NCBI GenBank assembly: GCA_964345215.1
Contig: CAYFQH010000007.1
Location: 1 to 53,976 of the forward strand
From: CAYFQH01 sp964345215
Lineage (GTDB): Bacteria; Bacillota; Clostridia; Christensenellales; Aristaeellaceae
Direction: 5' to 3'
Length of the DNA: 53,976 bases
Shown: positions 22,811 through 30,391 of the stretch, one piece after another
How the letters are laid out: the number at the start of each line of letters is the position of its first letter
Position numbering within the stretch: position 1 is the first letter of the stretch
The notes under the pieces: generated by a model
What the model was told of the DNA's origin: nothing
Databases searched by the model: none
What the model saw: only the letters and a program-made list of their open reading frames with translations
Made by a program: the position numbers and the translations under genes

Positions 22811-24613
22811 TTAGCGGGTAATGCAGCTGCCGTCCTTTGTAACGGTGGCACTGGAGGAAACCATACCGGTAGTGGCATCGATACTAACCACGGTACCGCT
22901 TTTTAGAATTTGTGTTGCGTTAGCAGCGGCAATAATAACCGGAATACCCAGGCTCATACCGGCAATAGCCCCATGGCCATTGATGTTGGGGTCTTCTAAA
23001 ACAAGGGCTGTGGCCTTTTGAATTAAAGGCAGCAATGTATTGTTGGTTTGGCTAATAACCAAAACATCCCCTTCTTTAAAGTTTTCTAAAGCCTCTTCGT
23101 CGTTATGGGCTACACACACGGTGGCGCAGGCAAATTTGCCGCTGATGCCCTTGCCGTTAACTAAAATACGGCCAACTACGTGAACCTTCATGAGGTTGGT
23201 GGTGCCGGAAATGCCCAGGGGAACTCCGGCGGTTAATACAACCAATTCACCGCTGCGAAGGAGTCCGGCTTTTTCTCCGGCTTCTACTGCGTGATCGAAG
23301 AGGTCGTCGGTGTTGGATTCCTCACCAATCAACAGCGGCGTAACCCCCCAGGAAAGGTTTAACTGCCTTTGTACACCGGGGGAGGTGGTGCAGCCGATAA
23401 TGGGGCATTCGGGCCTGTATTTAGAAATCATACGGGCCGTTTTACCTGACTTTGTAACAGTAAGAATGGCCGAGGCGTTTAAATCGTGGGCGGAAGTACA
23501 GGTAGCGTGGGAAATGGCGCTGGTAATATCAGTGCTGGGGTTGGTTTCGCGGTTTTTAAAAATTTTGATGTAGTCGATATCCGCTTCGGTTCTAAGGGCG
23601 ATTTTAGCCATGGTTTTAACTGCTTCCACCGGGTATTTTCCGGCGGCAGTCTCGCCAGAGAGCATAACGGCGCTGGTGCCGTCGTATACGGCGTTGGCAA
23701 CGTCGGTAGCCTCGGCCCGGGTGGGGCGGGGGTTTTTCATCATCGAGTCGAGCAGCTGGGTGGCGGTGATGACTTGCTTGCCTGCGCTATACACCTTGCG
23801 AATGATCATTTTTTGCATAATGGGCACATCTTCCAGGGGAATTTCAACGCCCATGTCACCCCGGGCAACCATAATGGCATCGGAAACACTGATAATCTCG
23901 TCAATGTTTTGTACCCCTTGCATGTTTTCAATTTTAGCAATGATGTTCATGGTGCTGGCGTTGGCCTCCCGGAAGATTTCACGAATTTGCAAAACATCGG
24001 CAGCGGTGCGCACAAAGGAGGCGGCAACAAAGTCAAAGCCCTGCTCCAGGCCAAATAAAATATCCTGCTTGTCTTTGTCGCTGATAAAGGGCATGGATAG
24101 GTGAACGTTGGGTACATTTATGCCTTTGCGGTCGGAAAGCTCCCCTCCGTTTACAGCCATACAGTAAATTTCGCTGGGGGTAACACGGGTGATTTTAAGT
24201 TCTACCAGTCCGTCATCAATTAAGATGGCGCTGCCTACCTGCACATCGGAAGGCAGCTGTTTATAGGTAATGGAAACCTTATTTTGATCACCAATGACAT
24301 CTTCCGTTGTAAGCACAAACTCTTGGCCTTGCTCCAACATAATGCGCCCTTTTTCAAAGGTGCCCAGGCGAATTTCAGGCCCTCTTGTGTCCAAAAGGGC
24401 AGCAACAGGAACACCCAGTTCCTTCCTTAACTTACAAAGCATCTGGTAGCGCTTTAAGTGATTTTCGTGGGTGTCATGTGAAAAATTGAACCGGGCCACA
24501 TCCATACCGGCCAAAATCAATTTGCGCATGTTGTCTCCCTGATCAACAGAGGGACCCATGGTGCACACGATTTTCGTTTTCCGCCGGGGCAAACGGGTAT
24601 TTATTTGATACAT
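22811..24613 (-). CDS. pyk: Pyruvate kinase with C-terminal PEP-utiliser-type domain
   Basis: Glycolytic enzyme that converts phosphoenolpyruvate and ADP to pyruvate and ATP. 600 residues from the ATG at 24613, behind GGAGGA; the frame is open to 24682 but the extra residues match no pyruvate kinase. The catalytic barrel starts with TKIVCTMGPSVDQ, includes DTRGPEIRLG, the active-site Lys in IIAKIENMQGV and the signature IMVARGDMGVEIPLEDVP. The regulatory C-domain has TKSGKTARMISKYRPECPI. Residues beyond about 480 form the extra PEP-utiliser swivelling domain (GHGAIAGMSLGIPVIIAAAN) known from Bacillus and relatives. It keeps the His of the phosphohistidine motif. Confidence 0.97.
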   Translation of the reverse strand: MYQINTRLPRRKTKIVCTMGPSVDQGDNMRKLILAGMDVARFNFSHDTHENHLKRYQMLCKLRKELGVPVAALLDTRGPEIRLGTFEKGRIMLEQGQEFVLTTEDVIGDQNKVSITYKQLPSDVQVGSAILIDDGLVELKITRVTPSEIYCMAVNGGELSDRKGINVPNVHLSMPFISDKDKQDILFGLEQGFDFVAASFVRTAADVLQIREIFREANASTMNIIAKIENMQGVQNIDEIISVSDAIMVARGDMGVEIPLEDVPIMQKMIIRKVYSAGKQVITATQLLDSMMKNPRPTRAEATDVANAVYDGTSAVMLSGETAAGKYPVEAVKTMAKIALRTEADIDYIKIFKNRETNPSTDITSAISHATCTSAHDLNASAILTVTKSGKTARMISKYRPECPIIGCTTSPGVQRQLNLSWGVTPLLIGEESNTDDLFDHAVEAGEKAGLLRSGELVVLTAGVPLGISGTTNLMKVHVVGRILVNGKGISGKFACATVCVAHNDEEALENFKEGDVLVISQTNNTLLPLIQKATALVLEDPNINGHGAIAGMSLGIPVIIAAANATQILKSGTVVSIDATTGMVSSSATVTKDGSCITR

Positions 24614-24696
24614 TAAACTTTCCTCCAACCAATCAAACTCGGATATTACCTTCAAAACAATGCACATTCTAATAAAAGGCAAAAATTACTCAATTT

Positions 24697-24705
24697 ATTA
24701 TATCA
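24697..24705 (-). promoter_or_regulatory. Extended -10 promoter element of pyk
   Basis: On the minus strand TGA-TATAAT; the -35 is poor, as is common for extended -10 promoters. The leader to 24613 is about 80 nt. Confidence 0.55.
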
Positions 24706-24754
24706 CAAATTCTCTTTGATGGAAAAGAGGGAAGAATGGCTTGGTTTCAATTTC

Positions 24755-24783
24755 TTGACAAAAGGGGGAAAAAAACATAAAAT
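24755..24783 (+). promoter_or_regulatory. Promoter of the marR-ABC exporter operon
   Basis: TTGACA (24755-24760), 17-bp spacer, TAAAAT (24778-24783), 37 bp before the MarR ATG. The inverted repeat at 24785-24798 lies directly after the -10. Confidence 0.85.
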
Positions 24784-24784
24784 A

Positions 24785-24798
24785 GTTCGGTAGCGAAC
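24785..24798 (+). promoter_or_regulatory. Probable MarR-family operator
   Basis: GTTCG-GTAG-CGAAC is a perfect 5+4+5 inverted repeat covering the predicted transcription start. Position and symmetry fit a repressor site used for autoregulation by the MarR protein encoded just downstream. Confidence 0.65.
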
Positions 24799-24819
24799 AA
24801 AAGAAAGCGAGAATAGAAT

Positions 24820-25320
24820 ATGGAATCACAAAGGCCAATTTGTATGGAACTGGTGGGGACGGTAAACATTGTACGCCGGGCCATGGCCGAAGAAGAAAAA
24901 AACCAATATGGCCTAAGTGGAATACAGCATTGGGTTCTTGGTTATATTAACCGTCACCAAACAAAAGGGCCGGTATTTCAAAAAAATATAGAAAGAGTTT
25001 TTGCCCTGAGCCGTTCGGCTGCCAGCGAACTTTTGCAAAAAATGGAACGGGAAAAATTGATTAAGCGGGTGCCCCTGGAAGAGGATGGGCGCCTTAAAAA
25101 AATTATTTTGCTGCCTAAAGGAGTCAAAGCCAATAAAGAATCAGTTCAAGTGGTTAAAAAAATGAACCAGCTAATTGAAGAAGGGCTTGACAGAACAGAA
25201 ATACAGCAGCTGCGAAGAACCCTTGAAATCATCCGCAAAAACATGAAGAGCGGTGGAATGATAAAAGAAGAAAGAAGGGATGAAAACCGTGATCAAAAAA
25301 TTTGCAAAGAGCATTCGTGA
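24820..25320 (+). CDS. MarR-family transcriptional regulator
   Basis: Cytoplasmic winged-helix regulator, 166 residues. The DNA-binding part is about residues 45-105: GLSGIQHWVLGYINRH, FALSRSAASELLQKMEREKL as the recognition helix and IKRVPLEEDGRLKKIILLP as the wing with the family's conserved D-R pair. It is the first gene of an operon with two ABC exporter half-transporters; the ABC start (25280) lies 41 bp inside its 3' end. It probably represses the exporters until an inhibitor or drug-like ligand binds. Confidence 0.92.
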   Translation: MESQRPICMELVGTVNIVRRAMAEEEKNQYGLSGIQHWVLGYINRHQTKGPVFQKNIERVFALSRSAASELLQKMEREKLIKRVPLEEDGRLKKIILLPKGVKANKESVQVVKKMNQLIEEGLDRTEIQQLRRTLEIIRKNMKSGGMIKEERRDENRDQKICKEHS

Positions 25321-27019
25321 ATATAAAAAACCGTCTATTCTATCCCCCTTGTGCATGATAGGTGAGGTCATCACCGATGTGCTCATTCCTTATTTTATGG
25401 CTAATTTAATCGACCTTGGCATCGAAAAGGCCAATATGGCCTTTGTGGTGCGCTTTGGCATCATGCTTTTAATATCGGCCTTGTTTTCTTTGCTGTTTGG
25501 AGGGCTGGCCAGTATGTATGCCGCCAGGGCCTCTGCGGGTTTTGGGGCTAACTTGCGAAAGGATATGTTTTACAATATCCAGTCTTTTTCTTTTTTAAAT
25601 ATCGACAAGTTCTCTACCTCCAGCTTGATTACACGGCTGACCACCGATGTAAGCAATGTGCAAAATGCTTATATGATGATCATTAGAACCGCCATCAGGG
25701 CCCCTTTTATGTTGGTTTTTGCCTTGATTATGGCTTTTAACATCAACAAGCAGGCAGCCATTATTTATGTTGCGGTCATGCCTTTTTTGGGTGCGGCCCT
25801 GTATATCATTATTAAAAAGGTACATCCTACCTTTAAAAAAGTGTTTAAAACCTACGATAAACTGAATACCAGCGTACAGGAAAACGTTCGGGGGATACGG
25901 GTTGTAAAGGCTTTTGTGAGGGAAGAACATGAGGTTGACAAGTTCGAGCGCCAATCAGGGGAGATTTATAACCTCTTCACTAAGGCAGAGAAGATTTTAG
26001 CCGTTAACATGCCCCTAATGCAGCTGGCCATCTATGCTTGTATGCTATTTATCTCTTGGATGGCGGCCAAGCTCATCGTTGGCGGCACCATGACCACAGG
26101 GCAGTTAACCAGCCTGATGACCTACACTATGCAGATTTTAATGAACTTTATGATGCTGTCAATGGTTTTTGCCATGATGATTATTTCAAGGCCATCGGCG
26201 GAGCGGATTATTGAAGTACTGGACGAGGAAACCGACTTAAAAGACGGAGAGGACCCGGTTTACACCCTGGAAAACGGCGCCATTGATTTTGAAAACGTGG
26301 GCTTTAGCTACACTGGGGATCCAAAGCAGCTGGCCCTTGAAAACATCAATTTGCACATTGCCTCGGGGCAAACCATTGGTGTTTTAGGGGGCACGGGCAG
26401 CGGTAAAACAAGCCTGGTACAGCTTATTCCCCGGCTGTATGATGCAACCCTCGGCACGGTAAAAGTAGCGGGAATCGACGTGAAAAAGTATCATATGGAC
26501 AGCTTGCGTGACCAGGTGGCCATGGTACTGCAAAAAAACGTGCTTTTTTCCGGCACCATTAAAGATAACCTGCGTTGGGGTAAAAAAGATGCAACGGATG
26601 AAGAAATGATATGGGCCAGTAAAATTGCCCAGGCCCACGACTTTATTGAGGCCCTGCCCCAGGGATATGACAGCTATGTAGAGCAGGGGGGCACAAACTT
26701 TTCTGGTGGACAAAAACAAAGGCTGTGCATTGCCAGGGCTCTTTTGAAAAGGCCTAAAATTATGATTTTGGACGACTCCACCAGTGCTGTGGATACCAAA
26801 ACCGATGCTGTTTTACGCAGAAGCTTTAACGAAGAATTACCCCAGATGACAAAAATTATTATTGCCCAGCGGGTGGCTTCTGTGGAGGAGGCGGACCAGA
26901 TTGTGCTAATGGATAATGGAGGGGTTCAGGGAGTTGGCACCCATGAGCAGCTGCTTAAAACCAATCAGGTTTATCAAGAGATTTACCATTCTCAGCAAAA
27001 AAGGGGGGCGGAAAAATGA
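25280..27019 (+). CDS. ABC exporter half-transporter (membrane + ATPase), multidrug type, subunit 1
   Basis: 579 residues. The N-terminal ABC_membrane domain (about residues 15-300) has six helices. The C-terminal ATPase has Walker A GGTGSGKTS (about residues 371-379), Q-loop VLQKNVLF, signature FSGGQKQRLCIARALL and Walker B IMILDDSTSAVD. The residue after Walker B is Asp (LDDS) where catalytic half-transporters have Glu. The switch position reads IIIAQRV (Gln in place of His). Both changes are normal for the degenerate-site subunit of heterodimeric exporters such as LmrC/BmrC. It overlaps the next gene by 4 bp (ATGA), so the two are translated together and very probably pair. Confidence 0.93.
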   Translation: MKTVIKKFAKSIREYKKPSILSPLCMIGEVITDVLIPYFMANLIDLGIEKANMAFVVRFGIMLLISALFSLLFGGLASMYAARASAGFGANLRKDMFYNIQSFSFLNIDKFSTSSLITRLTTDVSNVQNAYMMIIRTAIRAPFMLVFALIMAFNINKQAAIIYVAVMPFLGAALYIIIKKVHPTFKKVFKTYDKLNTSVQENVRGIRVVKAFVREEHEVDKFERQSGEIYNLFTKAEKILAVNMPLMQLAIYACMLFISWMAAKLIVGGTMTTGQLTSLMTYTMQILMNFMMLSMVFAMMIISRPSAERIIEVLDEETDLKDGEDPVYTLENGAIDFENVGFSYTGDPKQLALENINLHIASGQTIGVLGGTGSGKTSLVQLIPRLYDATLGTVKVAGIDVKKYHMDSLRDQVAMVLQKNVLFSGTIKDNLRWGKKDATDEEMIWASKIAQAHDFIEALPQGYDSYVEQGGTNFSGGQKQRLCIARALLKRPKIMILDDSTSAVDTKTDAVLRRSFNEELPQMTKIIIAQRVASVEEADQIVLMDNGGVQGVGTHEQLLKTNQVYQEIYHSQQKRGAEK

Positions 27020-28872
27020 GCGAAATAAAAATAAAAAAAACCTCCGCCAAGACTTTTGACGACAGGGGCATGCCTGTTGGGAAAAGGCTTTTCTACTACG
27101 TCTCCCATGGTAACCGGGCAAAGTTTGCCTTGGTATTTGTATGTATTTTAATAAGCGCCCTGGTAGGGGTTGCCGGCTCTTTGTTTATGCAAAGGCTTAT
27201 CGACCAGTACATCGCTCCTTTGCTGCTGGAAGCAAACCCTGATTTTACAGGCCTTAACAGAGCGATTATGGGCATGGGGGTTTTATACCTTACAGGGGTT
27301 ATTGCCGGGTTTACCTATAACCGGCTAATGGTCAGCATTTCCCAAGGGGTTTTGAAAAAAATAAGAGACAGCATGTTTGCACGGATGCAAAAACTGCCTC
27401 TTCAATATTTTGATACCCATACCCATGGGGATATTATGAGCCACTACACAAACGATACGGATACCCTACGGCAGATGATCTCTCAGAGCATTCCTCAAAT
27501 CATCTCTTCTACCATTACGGTTGTTTTCTCTTTTGCGGCCATGCTTTCCCTGAGTTTTTGGCTTACCTTGGCGGTAATCGTGTTTCAAGCAGGCATTGTG
27601 TATGTAGGGCTTAAAATTGCCAAGCGTTCAGGCTCTTACTTTATGAAACAGCAAATGGCCCTGGGAGATTTAAACGGCTATATAGAAGAGATGATTAACG
27701 GCCAAAAGGTTGTAAAAGTTTTTTGCTATGAAGAGGAAAACAAAGAAAAATTTAATGGAAAAAACGAAATTTTGCGCAAAAATGCAACCTTAGCCAATAC
27801 TTTTGCCAACATGCTTATGCCTGTTATGGCGAACTTAGGCATGCTGCAGTATATTTTATTGGCCATTATCGGCGGGGCTTTGGCCATTGGCAATATGGGG
27901 GGAATCACTATTGGGGTTATTGCTTCTTTTCTGCTTTTATCAAGAAGCGTAAGCAACCCTATTAACCAAATTTCTCAGCAGATCAACTATATCGTGATGG
28001 CCCTGGCTGGCGCCAAGCGGATTTTTACCCTTATGGATGAGGAGCCGGAGGTGGATCAGGGAACTGTTACCCTTAGTACAAATGCCTTTGGCAAAGAAGG
28101 GGCCTGGGCCTGGAAAAAAGGCAATGAACTGATTCCCTTAAAAGGTGATGTGCGCTTTGACCATGTAAACTTTGGCTATGTGCCGGAAAAGGAAATTCTT
28201 CACGATATCTCTCTCTTTGCCAAGCCTGGGCAGAAAATTGCCTTCGTCGGCTCAACCGGGGCTGGAAAAACCACCATTACAAACTTGATAAACCGCTTTT
28301 ACGATGTACAGGAAGGCAGCATCACCTACGATGGCATTGACGTAAAGGAGATTAAAAAAGATGACCTGCGCTTTTCCCTTGGCATGGTTTTACAGGATGT
28401 AAACTTATTTACAGGCACCATTAGGGAGAACATTCGCTATGGAAAGTTAAGTGCAACCGATCAGGAAGTGGAGGAAGCTGCAAAACTTGCCAACGCCCAT
28501 GACTTTATTATGCGCCTGCCTGAAGGCTATGACACACATATTACAGGCAGCGGCGGGGAGCTTTCCCAGGGGCAGAACCAGCTCTTGTCAATTGCCAGAT
28601 GTGCCATTGCAAACCCGCCGGTAATGATTTTAGACGAGGCCACCAGCAGCATTGACACAAGAACCGAAGCCCTTGTGCAAGATGGTATGGATAGGCTCAT
28701 GGAGGGGCGTACGGTGTTTGTGATTGCCCACCGCTTGTCTACAGTTCGAAACTCCCAAGCTATTATGGTTTTAGAACAGGGAAAAATTATTGAACGGGGT
28801 AGTCATGAGGAACTGATGGAGCAAAAAGGGCGATATTATCAGCTTTCTACCGGAGCCTTTGAATTGGAGTAA
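27016..28872 (+). CDS. ABC exporter half-transporter (membrane + ATPase), multidrug type, subunit 2
   Basis: 618 residues, with a longer membrane domain (six helices, about residues 35-330) and an ATPase domain. Walker A is STGAGKTT, the Q-loop MVLQDVNLFTG, the signature LSQGQNQLLSIARCA and Walker B VMILDEATSSID. The Glu after Walker B and the His in VIAHRLSTVR are intact, so this half carries the canonical catalytic residues that its partner lacks. The signature has SQGQ where partners have SGGQ. This is a usual heterodimer division (LmrCD/BmrCD/TM287-288 type). Substrates are probably lipophilic toxins or lipids; that is inference from the family and the MarR gene. Confidence 0.93.
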   Translation: MSEIKIKKTSAKTFDDRGMPVGKRLFYYVSHGNRAKFALVFVCILISALVGVAGSLFMQRLIDQYIAPLLLEANPDFTGLNRAIMGMGVLYLTGVIAGFTYNRLMVSISQGVLKKIRDSMFARMQKLPLQYFDTHTHGDIMSHYTNDTDTLRQMISQSIPQIISSTITVVFSFAAMLSLSFWLTLAVIVFQAGIVYVGLKIAKRSGSYFMKQQMALGDLNGYIEEMINGQKVVKVFCYEEENKEKFNGKNEILRKNATLANTFANMLMPVMANLGMLQYILLAIIGGALAIGNMGGITIGVIASFLLLSRSVSNPINQISQQINYIVMALAGAKRIFTLMDEEPEVDQGTVTLSTNAFGKEGAWAWKKGNELIPLKGDVRFDHVNFGYVPEKEILHDISLFAKPGQKIAFVGSTGAGKTTITNLINRFYDVQEGSITYDGIDVKEIKKDDLRFSLGMVLQDVNLFTGTIRENIRYGKLSATDQEVEEAAKLANAHDFIMRLPEGYDTHITGSGGELSQGQNQLLSIARCAIANPPVMILDEATSSIDTRTEALVQDGMDRLMEGRTVFVIAHRLSTVRNSQAIMVLEQGKIIERGSHEELMEQKGRYYQLSTGAFELE

Positions 28873-28880
28873 AAAGTAAT

Positions 28881-28908
28881 AAAAAACACCGCTGAAGCGG
28901 TGTTTTTT
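28881..28908. terminator. Bidirectional terminator between the ABC exporter and PHP genes
   Basis: Perfect 12-bp stem AAAAAACACCGC / GCGGTGTTTTTT with a TGAA loop. The stop codon of the convergent PHP gene (28907-28909) overlaps its edge. Confidence 0.93.
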
Positions 28909-29698
28909 ATTGCAGGGGAGAAGGGAAGGCCCTTTCTCCCCGGTCATAATATACAATTGGCGGTTCCAAGGGTGGGCATTCCAGATGGTCAAGGACTTGC
29001 CTGGCTTTGTCAAGGCGAAGGGGCAAGGGCACCTTTGAGCGGATACGGCGTACAAAATCATCTATTGAGACAAGAGGCTTTTCAAAGGTAACGCCCATCA
29101 GCTCCTTCGGCTGCCAGTGGGCAGTTTTATGAATGTCGGTACCGGCAATAGTGGGCAGCTTGTAGTAATTGGCATAGGCTTTGGCCCTTGCGTCTTCATG
29201 GGGGGCATTGCCCCCGTTAAAGGCCTCTACCCCGTGAACCAGGTGGGGATATAGGCGAATTTCAGAAATATAGAATCGGTCCCTGAAGGGATGGGCCTGA
29301 ATGACGCAGCCCCCGGCGGCGGATACCGCTTCAAATTGCTGAGCAATGGTCCACCGGGCTGCCTCGGGGTGTTCCATCAGCCACTGGGGAGACAGGCCAT
29401 AGATTAAAAACTCGGTGCCAAAATAATTTTCTTCCCAGCCGAAAAAAACATCCAATCCTTTTTGAAGGCCTACTTCTTTGGCTTCTTCATAGCCTTTGGT
29501 AAATTGTTTGACTTTCTCCTTCCAAGACAGAGTGGGGGAAATACTGGTGTTGCCCCGAAAGAAATGGTCGGTTACAATAATGCCTTGGTAGCCGGCTTGG
29601 ATATATCTGGGTACATAATCCCTTGCCCGTACCTGAGAACAGGCGCTGGCTTGGCTGGTGTGCAAATGGGTTTCGTAGGTGTAGGCCACGGCGGTCAT
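28907..29698 (-). CDS. PHP-domain phosphoesterase-like protein
   Basis: 263 residues, cytoplasmic metal-dependent phosphoesterase fold. PHP motifs in order: HLH (YETHLHTSQASACS, near residues 11-13), the Asp-His of IVTDHFFRGN, Glu in FGWEENYF, His in IQAHPFRDRFY, and the final GTDIHKTAHW. The spacing and the closing GTDxH fit the PHP family of histidinol-phosphate phosphatase/PolC-type proteins. It has no polymerase or other domain. The substrate is unknown: the family includes nucleoside or oligoribonucleotide phosphatases. A good promoter and a GGAG site lie upstream. Confidence 0.88.
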   Translation of the reverse strand: MTAVAYTYETHLHTSQASACSQVRARDYVPRYIQAGYQGIIVTDHFFRGNTSISPTLSWKEKVKQFTKGYEEAKEVGLQKGLDVFFGWEENYFGTEFLIYGLSPQWLMEHPEAARWTIAQQFEAVSAAGGCVIQAHPFRDRFYISEIRLYPHLVHGVEAFNGGNAPHEDARAKAYANYYKLPTIAGTDIHKTAHWQPKELMGVTFEKPLVSIDDFVRRIRSKVPLPLRLDKARQVLDHLECPPLEPPIVYYDRGERAFPSPLQ

Positions 29699-29727
29699 TC
29701 TCCTTAAATGTATTAAAAGCTCTTTTT

Positions 29728-29755
29728 ATTATAGCATAAGGTAAAAAGAAGGCAA
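29728..29755 (-). promoter_or_regulatory. Promoter of the PHP gene
   Basis: On the minus strand TTGCCT (29755-29750), 16-bp spacer, TATAAT (29733-29728), 30 bp before the ATG. Confidence 0.65.
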
Positions 29756-29837
29756 TGGAACAAAGAGAGGCGACAGATACCTTTTAGGAATGAATATCGG
29801 AAAAAGACGCCTTAAAAGGAGGGGGGAGAAAATAATC

Positions 29838-30190
29838 CGAGGAGGCCTTCGGGGCCTCCGGGTGCCTAACAAGTCGACACCCTCCCAATAAAATGAAATT
29901 CATTTTATTGGACTTGCAGATTCCTCTTGGTAGCATTGCTACATTTATTGTTTCTAGTTACAAATGCTTTTCGCTGAAAACCTTAAGAAAAACGAAGCTT
30001 TCACGGGCAGAGGAATCTGTAGCGTAGCGATTTTGGGGCATTACCCCTTTTTTATTAAAATCGCCGAGACCCACCGCAATAAAGGGCCCAATGGGCCCCG
30101 CTGGGTCTCGATTTTATATGAAGGGAGGCATCGCCTCTTTTTTGCCCCCTTCATGCATCCCACGCTTTACGGCTGGGTTTTTTGACAGTC
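29838..30190. repeat. Hairpin-packed non-coding element B
   Basis: A 350-bp stretch with no credible gene, filled with inverted repeats: GGAGGCC/GGCCTCC (29841-29859); GGGTG/CACCC (29860-29882); an exact palindrome with 13-bp arms (29885-29911); GTAGCATTGCTAC (29930-29942). A long-range stem CAGATTCCTCT/AGAGGAATCTG (29917-29927 with 30009-30019) follows. Then come GGGG/CCCC before a T-run (30035-30050); AAAATC-gcc-GAGACCCA with TGGGTCTC-GATTTT (30057-30115) around GGGCCC-AAT-GGGCCC; and ATGAAGGG/CCCTTCAT (30118-30154) around GAGGC/GCCTC. The last 32 nt (minus strand) share a motif with 17289-17320. It could be a structured RNA, a MITE-like element or a chain of protein sites. Confidence 0.6.
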
Positions 30191-30203
30191 TGAGGGCCTT
30201 TTC

Positions 30204-30231
30204 TTGACTATTTAGCCCAGTCCGTTATAAT
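30204..30231 (+). promoter_or_regulatory. Promoter of the large glycosyltransferase gene
   Basis: TTGACT (30204-30209), 16-bp spacer, TATAAT (30226-30231). It starts 14 bp after element B and leaves a leader of about 155 nt before the GTG at 30392. Confidence 0.8.
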
Positions 30232-30391
30232 ATTTTAGTACATAAACCTATGGCGGATGGGCTTGCCCCTAAAGGGAAAAACAATTAACAAAGAGAAGCC
30301 TTGCCTTTAAAAGCGGCATAAAGAAAAAAAGAAAAGTTTTTTGGCAAAACCCGGGATAGCGTAAAACAGCGTAGGGAAGGAAACCGAAAAG

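Noticed and set aside
23486..24104. Long open frames on the plus strand across pyk
   Set aside because: They are shadows of the pyruvate-kinase gene, low in complexity (Gly/Asn/His-rich or Ser-rich), with no motif.
29964..30185. 73-codon ORF in the hairpin element
   Set aside because: It crosses several stems, has no ribosome site and its sequence has no recognisable motif.
29838..30190. CRISPR array or transposon end
   Set aside because: The repeats are inverted and all different, with no constant repeat and spacer pattern; no cas or transposase gene or terminal repeat pair was seen.
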